From positions 434,001-498,000 of the forward strand of contig MU385714.1 of NCBI GenBank assembly GCA_022497155.1: DNA of 64,000 nt. Reading direction: 5' to 3'. Below the pieces are notes generated by a model, which was not told where the DNA came from, ran no database searches, and saw only the letters and a program-made list of their open reading frames with translations. This document shows positions 11,231 through 21,333 of the stretch, piece by piece (position 1 is the stretch's first letter; every line of letters starts with the position of its first letter). The stretch comes from Whalleya microplaca (Eukaryota > Ascomycota > Sordariomycetes > Xylariales > Xylariaceae). The position numbers and the translations under genes are program-made.

Positions 11231-12431
11231 ATGATGTGAAATGAGTCGAAATGCTATGCAAGGGAGATAGGCAGGTAGGTTGGTACGTTGGAATTTGGCT
11301 GGGTTGGCTTGGGTTTGGTCAGGGGATCGAACCCGGGGTTTTGATCCCTCCCCCGTGGGGTTGGTTCTGTATATAAACACACACTTTTGCGCATCATGAA
11401 CGCATTCTTCGGATGATACCCTATGTAATGTCTACTGTTAAGCATCAGAGGGAAGACAAGAGACGCTTGAACTACGAAATCATCTTACTACTTACTACGA
11501 GCACGATATGATATCTCCATTATATGTGATTTAATGATTTGATTTGATTTGATTCATGACTTATTTATTGTTACATAAGCCCTCCTCCCCTATTTACCTA
11601 GACACACCCACCCCCCTTTACTGATTTCTCAGTTCCCTTCCCCATACATAAATAACCTCCCCTCTGTAACCCTCTGGTGATGATTTATTTCTTCATTCTT
11701 TTTCACAAATGGAAAAAAGGAAAAAATGTGCGACGTCTTATTAAAAAAAGCGGTATACGGATGAGTATGAGTATGAGGATGAGGATGATGTTGCATGCAA
11801 TGTTGATGATGATGATGAGCCCTTTCTTTTTATGATTCCCAAGGATTTGATTGATTTGCCCTTGACCCCGGCCTCCTTCACACATTACCGCCGTATAACT
11901 CCAACTCTCCGAGATAAATATTTCCCCTCATGCAATTGTAGTTACCCTTCATATCGTTACATCGAAAAACCTCACTCACAGTACAGTAAAGATGGGGGGG
12001 GGGGGGGGGGGGGGGGGGGATAAAAAAATTGTTTAAAAAAACCCACAGGCAATTAAAACACCCCCCCACCGTTATGTTTCTGTTACCCTAAAAGAAACCG
12101 TGAGATTTGAGGNNNNNNNNNNCATCTAATACATCACCCCACCCCTATTACTTCAAAAACCCCCCCCCCCCCCCCCCACTCACCCCCCCCCCCCCCCCCC
12201 CCCCCCGGGGGGGGGGGGGGGGGGGGGGGGGGGAGAGAGATAAAAAGTGTGTAATCAATCCGACAGGCCATTTTACGACCGACCGACCGTATTGTTTCTG
12301 TTTCCCTACATGAATCCGTGAGATTTTCCTTTCTTCTTCCCCTTCCTCTTCTTCAGCTACGACGATACCCTGCCTGACATGACCCCTCAACATTATAAAC
12401 TCTGTCCGCCGAGTGCTCCATATCTCGTCCC
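11231..12431. other. Convergent intergenic region with homopolymer runs
   Basis: 3' flank of the Rab gene (+) and of Pmt2 (-). It contains a G run at 11994-12019, a 10-base N gap at 12113-12122, a C run at 12183-12206 running straight into a G run at 12207-12233, and degraded duplicate sequence on the two sides of the gap. No gene is seen. Confidence 0.7.
12113..12122. other. Assembly gap (10 N) flanked by overlapping contig ends
   Basis: Sequence left of the gap (about 11950-12112) and right of it (about 12123-12335) are two noisy versions of the same stretch. Both have an AAAAACC...ACTCAC segment, then a long G run, then ATAAAA, then ACAGGC, then TGTTTCTGT and CCGTGAGATTT. The ten Ns therefore look like a scaffolding placeholder between contig ends that should be merged. 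Confidence 0.8.
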
Positions 12432-15020
12432 TTAGTCCGAGATGCGCCAGGTGTCAAACCACTTCAAGTACGAGTACTGCTGGTTGCTTCCCGTCATGCC
12501 CCAGCAGATGGGTATGAAGTAGATGTAGAGACCGATGATGGTGCTGTACAGAATACTGTACGTAGCATACTGCACCGCCTTCTGTTGGTTTCTTAATGTC
12601 CAGTCGGTAAGGAAACCCAAGGTCAAAATTGCAAAGTAGAGGGCCGGGTAGTAGTGGTGAACATAAGTGACTCGGGCCATAATGACGAACGGCAGGTAGT
12701 GGAGGAACCATCCTAGAATGGGGTAGAGCCCAGAGTAGTGGATATGGTCAATATCATCCTGCGAGAGTTCCTGGAATCCTCGCTGCCACCGGAGGATATA
12801 CCAAACAGTGATTAGACCGACAGCGCCGAGAGAAACCGTCGAAGCCCAGTAGACAAAGGGGTTGCCAAGAAGGAAGTATTTGACAATCTTGTCGTCCCAG
12901 CCGCACATACGCAAACCGACATTGAGGATGGGCCATTGCCACCACTGGGAAGCAAGGTCATCTTGCTTGTCAGGATCCGGCACCAGGGCATTGTTGGATG
13001 TCATCATAGCAACGTTCAGGTGGATGAAGTCATGGAAGAATGGCGACTTGTACTTGCCAGGGTCTCCAGGAGGAACTGCGGTTACGTTAGCATCTACCAT
13101 CTCGAAATAGTTGGTATAACTTACGCTTCTCATTGGTGTGAGCCTCGACGTTCCAGTGAGTAAAGGGATCACGAGGATTATTACTCTTGTCACAAGTCAC
13201 CTCGATCTGCTTGAAACCCCATTGTGGGAGATTGACATTGGCGGCTCGCAGGTAACATCCTAGCACCGGGTGCTTCAGTCGGAAAGCAGTAGTCAAGGTG
13301 CGAACCCTGCTCTTGTCGCGGGACGCAACATCCTTGACAACTTCAATTTGCCAGTGGTCCTTGTCGTCACCAACAGTCAAATTGCCGTAACAGGAGACTT
13401 CCTTCTGGCTCTTGCTAACAGGGGCAGGGATATCGTGGGAATGCAGATTTCGACCAGTCTGAGAGTGGATCAGACGGATGACATCGCCGTGTCCAATGAA
13501 CCGGGGGTCCTCCTCAGGGTTGTAGTCCGGCTCTGCACGGTTGGGGTAAAACCACCATTCGTTGTTGGCATCCTTGTGGTGATAGCAGGTAACCTGTTGT
13601 TGGTTTGAACCCTCCGGATAGGCTAGTTATAGCGAGTTAGTTGGTCCTCTTATAGGAGAATGTTGAATACATACTCTGAACGTGACTGTGAAGCAAGCCA
13701 CCGCCATAGCCCATGTTCTTGATGGTAACCTTGGACCCAAAAGCAACCTCGAGTGGAGAGTTGCGGCCAATCTCACTACCCTCCAAGTTCGCCTGGAAGA
13801 GAGAACTCATCTGGGCGTCGCCGGGACCACTTCTGGTTAGAATCGCAAAATGCAACGCAAAGGAGAGGAGGTAGACTAGGAACGGGACGACAATCAACCC
13901 AACGACTCGGGCAGCGACGTGACCGGCGAGCTCGGGAACAGGCATTTTGGTGTTACCGAATTTGTTCCAGAGATCCTCAATGGTGTAGAGACCAACGAGA
14001 GCGGTGACGAAGAGGCCGACAAGTTTGATACTGCAGACGAAGCCCAAGCTAAGTCCGGTCATGAACAACCAGAAAAACCATTCTGGCTCGAAGCTGTACT
14101 TTTGCTGCCGGTGGAATTTAGACCAGCAGAAGACAGTCGCAACGGTGCCGAAGAGCAGCATAGAGTCGAGCAGAATAAACCGGCTGATGGTGGTGTACGA
14201 GTTCTCACACAGAACCATAAGCGTAACCAACCAGACAGCAGGGCGCTTCAAGTTGAGCTCCCTGGCAGTGTAGTAGGCCAGCGGCACACACAGAATTCCC
14301 CAGAATGCATTGAAAGCCCGCATAAAGGTATAGTCGAGCTCTTCGGGATATGTTTCGCCAGATTTGAACTCGAAAGATCCATTGTAGCCTGCTAGAACTC
14401 CAGAAAGACCGACGAGTATTTTACCCAGTGGAGGGTGACTATTCCGCTTATAAGCCACACTATTTTTAACCAAGTATTGGGGATATAGACTAACACATCG
14501 AAGAACAATTCACGCTTGATATAATGTGATCCGAATTTACCGAAGCTGTGTCACGGAAAAGCCAGGTCAGCGCGAGAATGAAAGGAGTCTGGAAGGGGTT
14601 GGACGAACTGAGCTTCCTACGTGGCCATATTAGTGTATATTCTGAAAGTGTGTTTCGAAAGTGCATATAGAGTGGTAAACTTACATCCCAAGTGACGATC
14701 GGGCTAAGGCCAATCTTCCATAGCCGCGTGAAGACGGCGAGAGCTGTAAAGATCAGGGGCGCAATAATAAACTCCCATTGGTCGAGTATATCGAGGACTG
14801 AAGTTTCCTAATGATATTAGGGTAAGCCAGCAGCTCGCGGAGAGCTCGCGGAGAGCCTGCGGAGCGCATCGCGTACCTTCTTCTGCCCGTGGACCTTCTT
14901 CTCGTCCAGCTCAGGCTGTTGCGCCGGAGCTCCAGGGGCGGAACCGGGCACATTACGTCGGCGGGCAGCATCTCCAGCGGGATCGACGCCAGAGGCAGCC
15001 GCGGCCTTCTTGTCGGCCAT
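12432..15020 (-). CDS. PMT2: Dolichyl-phosphate-mannose protein mannosyltransferase, Pmt2 type
   Basis: Seven exons are inferred: 15020-14877, 14807-14685, 14616-14609, 14545-14495, 14438-13675, 13622-13125 and 13075-12432. All frames join, giving 743 residues (yeast Pmt2 has 759). Exon 3 is only 8 nt; it supplies GluAla and most of His in TWDEAHFGKFG, the first lumenal loop with the essential Asp-Glu pair. The multipass N-terminal half (YFDVHPPLGK-type loop, RFILLDSMLLF) is followed by the lumenal MIR region (EDPRFIGHGDVIRL, TGRNLHSHDI, LGCYLRA). The C-terminal membrane block begins at FFHDFIHLNVAMMTSNNALVP. The protein transfers mannose from Dol-P-Man to Ser/Thr of secretory proteins in the ER, usually as a heterodimer with Pmt1. 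The NNALVPDPDK and WPILNVGLRMCGWDD segments favour the Pmt2 over the Pmt1 or Pmt4 subfamily; this subfamily call is from memory. Confidence 0.9.
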
Positions 15021-16391
15021 GGCTACGTAGGTATTAAGCTAGCTACCTACCTCTCCCTCGATCGCTTTTGCTACAAAAGACCGAAAGGGTGTGGAAACAC
15101 ACACAACGAGGGTGCGAACGAACGGTTGCAGCTTCGTCGGTGGAAGCCGGTGGAGAAGAAAATGGGATTATTCTCTAAAAAGGAGGGTCGCGAAAAGAAC
15201 AGGCGGGAGATAGAAAGAGAAAGCTCAGGATCCTTGTATCAAGAAAGAAAAAAAATAACACAGACAGGACTAGAGCATCTCTCTTGTAAGATGAAGAAGG
15301 AAACCCAGAGGTGGGCAAGTTACTGACCACGAGAATACGCGAAGAACCTAATCTTCGGGAAGGGTTGGCGAAGGGAAGAAAAAGGGATTGGAGGTTTGCG
15401 TGGCTTGTACGAGGAATTGAAGGCTAAGGTAACTTATGATGGCGACCCTGGCCTTTGGGTCTCCTTTGGGGGGCCTTGGGGGGGCCTTTGGTGGCTCTGG
15501 TCCGGTCCGCGTTGGCTTTTTTCCTGCTAGCTGGAGCTGAAAATCGAATCGACGTGACGGCTGGCCCGCCTGGGACGCGCTAGAGTCCTGCCCCTGGGCC
15601 GCCCCCCCTGAGGAGCTCGCTAAGGCAATCGGGACACTTTGTTCAATTTATATACGCAACCTCTACCAATAGTCTTGCGTTTGTCGGTAACTGCCACACG
15701 CATACATACAGTAGTACATGCATAGGTACATACATGTCTAAGTTAGGTTGCACCTATTCCAAGATTAAAAGATTAATAAAATACGAACTCGGTTAGTTAC
15801 ATGTATAAAGCGAAATTCGCTAGAAATATGTACTGTAGAGGCTACTTATAAGGTTTCACTCGATTCCATAAGGTGTTTAAAACGTATAAAGTCTTGCTAA
15901 TGAATACCCAAGTATAAAACAGATAACTTCCCGTATATCCATATAAATATATTTCTCCAGTACATATCTGATGCTCCGAGTCTCTGCTCTGCTCTGCTCT
16001 GCTCCGCTCTGCTCCGTTCTGTGTTATATGCTCCGCTACTTTCGATGCTGGTGAATAAATACTACACATGTAAGAACTCCTCAACCGTTGATGGGCCCCC
16101 AACCTCAAAAGATAAACCAAAAATGAAAAAATCCCACTCATTAGACACACAATATGATAAACAAGCTCATTTCTCAGGTTCCCTCTCACTCTCACACTAG
16201 TGGGGGGTTTTCTTTCTTCACCCACGAACGAACACGCAGCCTCTCTCTCTCTCTCTTCCCTAATGCTGAACCCGTACAGAAAAAAGAAAAGAGCAGGATT
16301 ACACGGCTGTCAGCAATCCCGCGCGCCGTCTATATGAATCAAAGTCTAGTCACCATCACCAAGTGTTCAAATGCCCCGTGCTTTCGTGAAT
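15021..16391. other. Intergenic, 1.4 kb
   Basis: Promoter of Pmt2 (15021 upwards) and 3' flank of the sugar transporter. GC-rich around 15450-15610. A TCTGC/GCTCT pentamer-like repeat lies at about 15980-16022, and a (TC)n tract at about 16238-16258. No gene is seen. Confidence 0.55.
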
Positions 16392-18337
16392 TCAATCGTC
16401 CCTCTGATCTAATGGCGCGTATCTGGCCCCGCTAGCCGGGCTACTGCTAGTACCCCGGTTTTGCCCAACCATTCTCGTGAGCCATTCACCTACTCTCCCC
16501 CGAGAGTTCTGGCTTTCGGACCGCAGCTGCGGCTTCCCGTCCACGATGTTGAGCACAGGGGGATCGATGTCCATGGGGGGAACGTTGGCATCCGATCCGA
16601 GAGGCCGGCCGCGGAGGTCGAGCGACGGCACGGGCGATCCTGCTCTCACGAGCGAACCAGTCTCGGATCTTAAGCCAGGAGTTCCTACCGCTGTGCTTGC
16701 GTCTCCAAATAACGAATCCATGTCCTCCAACCGGACACCGCAAGTCTCCGGGTATATAAAATACACTGTCGCAAGTTAACGATCTAGATAACAGCCTAGA
16801 GAGGAGCTTCGTATACTTACCAACAACAAAACTAACCACGCAGAAAAATGCATGTAGCAAATACAGACGCCACTTGATCCACTCCTGTAGGATTGGAGTC
16901 ATCTCACCCACGAGCCAGTTGAATGCCCAGTTGGACGCAGTGGACAGACTTGCTCCCTTGGATCGAATGCTCAGGGGCAGGATCTCCGGTGGGTACAGCC
17001 AAGGAATAGGGCCCCATGAATAACCGAACGCCGCATTGTAGATCATGACGAAGATGACTACTAAAGTTGGCGTGGACTTGACGTCCAGGTATATAAAGTA
17101 GGACACCAAGGACAGGGATATAGCCATTGCAACTGCGCCGGTCAAGAGGATAACTCGTCGACCCCATCGATCCACCACGTACCACGGTGGGATAGTTGAA
17201 AGCAAGTACGTTATTCCATTGATACCGGTCATCTTGACTGCATCATGGCCAATCCATCCGGCAGACTCGAAGACGTAGGGGGCGTAGTACGAAATAACGT
17301 TGATGCCGTTCAATTGGGCGAGGGCTTGCGCAGACATGGCAATGAAGACACGGGTCTTGTAGCGGCGGAACATTTCGGCGTACGATCGCTCGCCCTCCAT
17401 GCGCTGGAGCAGGACGTTCATCTTGATCTCTCGGTACTCCTCTCTTGCCTTCGGATTGTGAATATCTCCACCACCGTACAAGTTTGCAATGACGACGATA
17501 CCCTCCTCGTCGTGGTCGTTGTCTAATAGCCATCTAGCCTAGTGTTAGTAGAGATATATAGTCTTGTCAGTAGAAGAGGCTTCACCTTGGAGATTCAACA
17601 ATGATCAAACTGCCGAATCCTAGCAAGGCACCCATTGCGCATTGCATGAGCAAAGGAACACGCCATGACATGTCGCTCTCGATGTAACCGCAGAAGTAGT
17701 CAACCCAGACCGATGTAGTGTAGCCAATGATGTTGCCAGAAAACTCGATGCAAGCCAGTTTGCCTCGGTTGTGAGGAGGGGAGATCTCAGACTGGTAGAC
17801 CGGCACGATGGTGGATAAGGAACCAACACCAAGACCGGCAATAATCCTGCCCAACATCATCATGGGCATGTTGGCCGCGAAGGTCTGCAATGCTCCGCCG
17901 ACGAAGAAGATGATCGAGCCATAGAGGATGGTTCTGCGGCGACCAAGTATATCTCCGATCTTGCCCACGGCTAGGGAGGAGATCAAGGCACCGATCTCGA
18001 GGATGGCTACCATGGTACCTATCTCGGCCTTCGAGGGGTTATTAAAGTAATCTCTAAAATACGGGCCCCTTCAAGGCTGTTAGAAACGAACGAGCTGACG
18101 TGTCAAACTAAACACAGAACACAACGAGGCCCTTACGTGATGATGCCCGACATAACGCCTTGATCATATCCAAACAGGAAAACGCCTAACGACACAAATA
18201 TACTGGTAAAATAGCTTGGGTACAAGTTAGCACACACATTTCTACTGACTTGACTGCCTCTACTGCATAATCTCTTGTGGCAATGTCACATACATGAGGG
18301 CCTTGCCCGTGAAGCCGTGGACCCCGGCGCCCGGCAT
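16392..18337 (-). CDS. MFS sugar/H+ symporter (hexose-transporter family)
   Basis: Exons are 18337-18294, 18214-18137, 18068-17586, 17533-16821 and 16765-16392 (563 residues from the first in-frame ATG). Sugar-porter signatures are clear: FGYDQGVMSGI in TM1, GRRRTILYG after TM2, R-(I)IAGLGVGSLS and PVYQSEISPPHNRG, ESPRWLL, the QLNGINVISYYAPYVF TM7 motif, DRWGRR, and a PETCGVRLEDMDSLFG end, then a ~90-residue Ser/Pro/Arg tail. Twelve membrane segments are expected; the substrate is probably a hexose, but that is inference. Introns 1 and 2 use AAG acceptors (18216-18215, 18070-18069); for the first, a CAG 12 nt further in would also keep frame but shortens TM1. Upstream of the ATG the frame stays open for ~130 codons of polar, coding-like sequence to about 18727 without any ATG, so the true protein may be longer. 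Confidence 0.88.
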
Positions 18338-20622
18338 GATGGCGGCTATGAAACGCTCTGCCCGTGATATGCGGCGTGGAGGTACGTCCGGGACTTGTAT
18401 GGCCTCTTTGTCGATGCCGCCAGGATGGGACTCGGAGAGGCGGTGACTGTGGTGACTGTGCTCCTCGACGGATCTTCTGAACTGGACGCGTTTGTGCTTG
18501 GGGTGACGCTTCAGGACGCCGGAGTAGAGATCGTCGTGGACAGAGGTGTCGGCGAGGGTCTTCCGCAGAGGATCCTCCTCATCTGCCAACTGCTCAGCGA
18601 TGTCGCCGGTGTCAGTCCAGGAATCGGAGTCAGCAGAGTCGGAGGAATGTCTGTCGTGGGAGGGCTGGTGCCGGTGTCCAGCCAGCAATGACGTCGATTG
18701 GGCGCCGTGGTCGGATCGGCTGGTCAGGGTTCGGAGAGGAATGTTGGAGGGAAGACGGTTTGATTTTGGTGAAGGAATTTTGGAGGTGTTGGGGCTGTTA
18801 AGCAGCAGCGCCCGTCCGCAGAGTTGGTGACTGGAAGAATAGAGTTGGGGAAGGTGGAAGGGTGGAGTGAGTATATACGACAGGGTCCCCAGAGATCCAG
18901 TGTCATCCGGACGCTGAGTGACGAGGGCGTCGACAAGTTTTGGACCGGAACGCAGACGGGACGCAGACAGGTGGATCAACAAGCACAAGACAGGCACATG
19001 CACGACTCTATCTGGTCCAAACGGGTACCACACTGTAAGTACTGGCAGTGTACGTAGTGCAGTGTACAAGTGGTACAATTGGCACGATTGGCAACCGAGG
19101 GAGCCCCGGGAATGGAGATAGTTCAAAGAAAAAAAGTATCAATCAAAGTCAATCAAAAATCTGCTAAAAAAATAACGGCGTGTTCGGGGCGTATGTACGT
19201 AGGCAGTAGGCACGTAGGGATTGAGGATTTCTACAGCTGTATTGAGAGCGAGGATGATGATGGAAAAGAATGACTTGAATCAGGTTTCAAAATTAATAGA
19301 AAAAAAAGAAATCCCAGGCCAAATAAAAGTAGTCATGTCCAGTCCAGGCTCTACGCAGTAGATATGGATGGGACAGATCAATCAATCCCATCTGCAATCC
19401 CCTATTCTTCTGGGAACTTCGGAAGTACATACAGTACATTACAGCCCTGGGGCACTGGTTCAGTACAGCCAATTGACAGTAGGCATATACTGTGCTTCAG
19501 CTCTTTAACTCTTTCATTACTGCGGGCTGTCGGGCTGTGCGGTAGCTGTAAAGCCGCACATCTGAGGGTTTCAGGCCAGCTTTCTACAATGGCTTCTACG
19601 GGGTGGGGGGATTCCCCCACACGAGTGCGGGTTCGATGCTTATCGCACTGTACAGGCGTGCATTGTGCGTCGTGCCGAGTGCTCGGCGCTATCTTCACAC
19701 CGTATCATGTTGCTTATAAAGACTGTGCAGTTACTAGTAAGTGTATGCACCAGTGTCTGGGGTCGAATTAACCACCACGCTCCGTTACAACCATCTTTAG
19801 CTAAAGTATGTTACATGCTTACCTGATGCCATTGTAGTGGCCAAGCATCCCAAGCCATTGGACTCAATTCAGGTCTACCTATAGTTTACCACCACGTGCG
19901 GATACATTCTCCTCTTCCTTCATATGTAGCTACTTACCTAGGCAGCTAGGTTGGTATTGCCACCCTGGTGTTTGTAACAGCCTCTCTCAGGTATGCCCAT
20001 GCACCCATTCAAACATTGTAACAAGAATTGTTAGTGCCCTGCTGTGTGCTGCCAACTACGTAATACCCTACCTAGGTATCTGGGGTATCTGGGGTATCTG
20101 AACTTCTGAAAGTCTTCTGAAATTTTCAAATGGTGCAAATCAGACCCCCTTTGGGACTCGCGTATGGATATAATGCTACCATAGTACAACTATGTGTTAG
20201 ATCCTCCGTTTGATTTAGGAAGTGATCTCGCATGGCCCTAAAATCACCACTCGGGTCAGGTGGTTGGCTATCTGCATGTTCAGCCGTCTTGGTGTATGTA
20301 CTGGCACTCTAGGACGCAAACAGACCCACGATGGCATCATACCAGTCGGCCCAAGGGTGTGAGGGCGGTCTGCAAAACGTCACATCGAGAATCCGACCTA
20401 CATACCAGGCTCTCCTCCATCAGAAAGAACCCTTTCCCAGTTCTACCCACGCCCCTGCGCAAACCACTTGGGGAAGCCTACGAACTACTAGTCACGATGG
20501 GGGAGCTTAGAGCCGTAGGTGAACTCGGCTGACCGTTCAGCCTGCTCACGACAGCCTTAGGGTCCTTGCATCTACAGCACGTGCCAACGCTATCTTTGGT
20601 TTGCTTGGTTCTAGGGCCTTTC
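18338..20622. other. Upstream region of the sugar transporter and gene-free DNA
   Basis: From 18338 to about 18727 the minus strand is an open, Ser/His/Asp-rich extension of the transporter frame. It may be 5' coding sequence whose ATG lies in an unrecognised upstream exon. Around 18865-18880 a TATATAC element may be promoter. From 19130 to 20622 I see only non-coding sequence; the 135-codon ORF at 19364-19771 lacks a signal peptide or any family feature. Confidence 0.5.
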
Positions 20623-20625
20623 TAA

Positions 20626-21330
20626 GGCCGTGTTTACCAAAATCTTAGGACTGCCACCACTGAGCTCTATATATACTTATCGACCTATATAAATTGCATT
20701 AGAGATCAGGTAACTTACCAGATGTATTATGGGTCCTTGTCGCCCTAACTATTAGCTTTAAGACCTCCTTTAAACCTCCTTTTTTAATACTTTTAGGACC
20801 TTTTATTTAATACCTTTAGGACCTTTTATAATACGTCTATTTTAGGCTGTCGCCGATTAGAGATTTAATATTTTGCTTTATTAGTTAAATCGAAAAAGCT
20901 GCCTTTATTTTTTAAAACTAGTATCGTAATTACGTAATATATATTATTATTATTAACTATCTAAAGTAATTTACGATAGCTTTAAGTCGGCTTTTTAAGA
21001 AAAAAAACTAACCTTATTTAATAACGATATATCTAGTAGCGGCAGTCCTATTTACGGCTGTTGCAAATTTTAATAGCCGCCACGATGACTGCGGCGGCTG
21101 GACTGCCTACCTTAAAGAGTAAAGTTGCCTAGAAAACAGGGGGTGTATAACCCCGTTTTTCATAAAGCTGACTGCCGCCGCTGCGGGAGTTGTGCACGAC
21201 TTGTAGCTGTTATACAGCTGTATATTATACCTGAAAGGGGTAAGGTTTGGTGGAGTGACCCCCCTGTGGTGGCAAAAAGATACATTTTTGATCGAAGCCA
21301 GTGGCCGCAGTCAAGTTGGTAAACACGGCC
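20626..21330. mobile_element. Non-autonomous PIF/Harbinger-like (Tourist-type) MITE
   Basis: A 705-bp element with perfect 15-bp terminal inverted repeats: GGCCGTGTTTACCAA at 20626-20640 and its exact reverse complement at 21316-21330. It is flanked by a direct duplication TAA at 20623-20625 and 21331-21333. TAA (TWA) target duplications and GGCC/GGGCC-starting termini are hallmarks of PIF/Harbinger and Tourist elements. Just inside the left end is CTTAGGACTGCCACCAC; inside the right end, read inward, is the related CTTGACTGCGGCCAC, and further GACTGCC/GGCAGTC copies occur near 21035-21110 and 21168. These resemble subterminal transposase-binding repeats. The centre is strongly AT-rich (about 20640-21030), as after repeat-induced point mutation, and no transposase ORF survives. 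Confidence 0.78.
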
Positions 21331-21333
21331 TAA

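Noticed and set aside
11318..11345. tRNA B-box-like GGTTCGATCC on the minus strand
   Set aside because: The T-stem does not pair fully and no A-box, anticodon arm or acceptor stem can be built around it.
12107..12393. ORFs of poly-Pro/poly-Gly across the gap
   Set aside because: Created by C and G homopolymers and unknown bases at an assembly gap.
19364..19771. 135-codon Cys-containing + strand ORF
   Set aside because: No signal peptide or conserved pattern, and the frame seems fortuitous in promoter-distal DNA.
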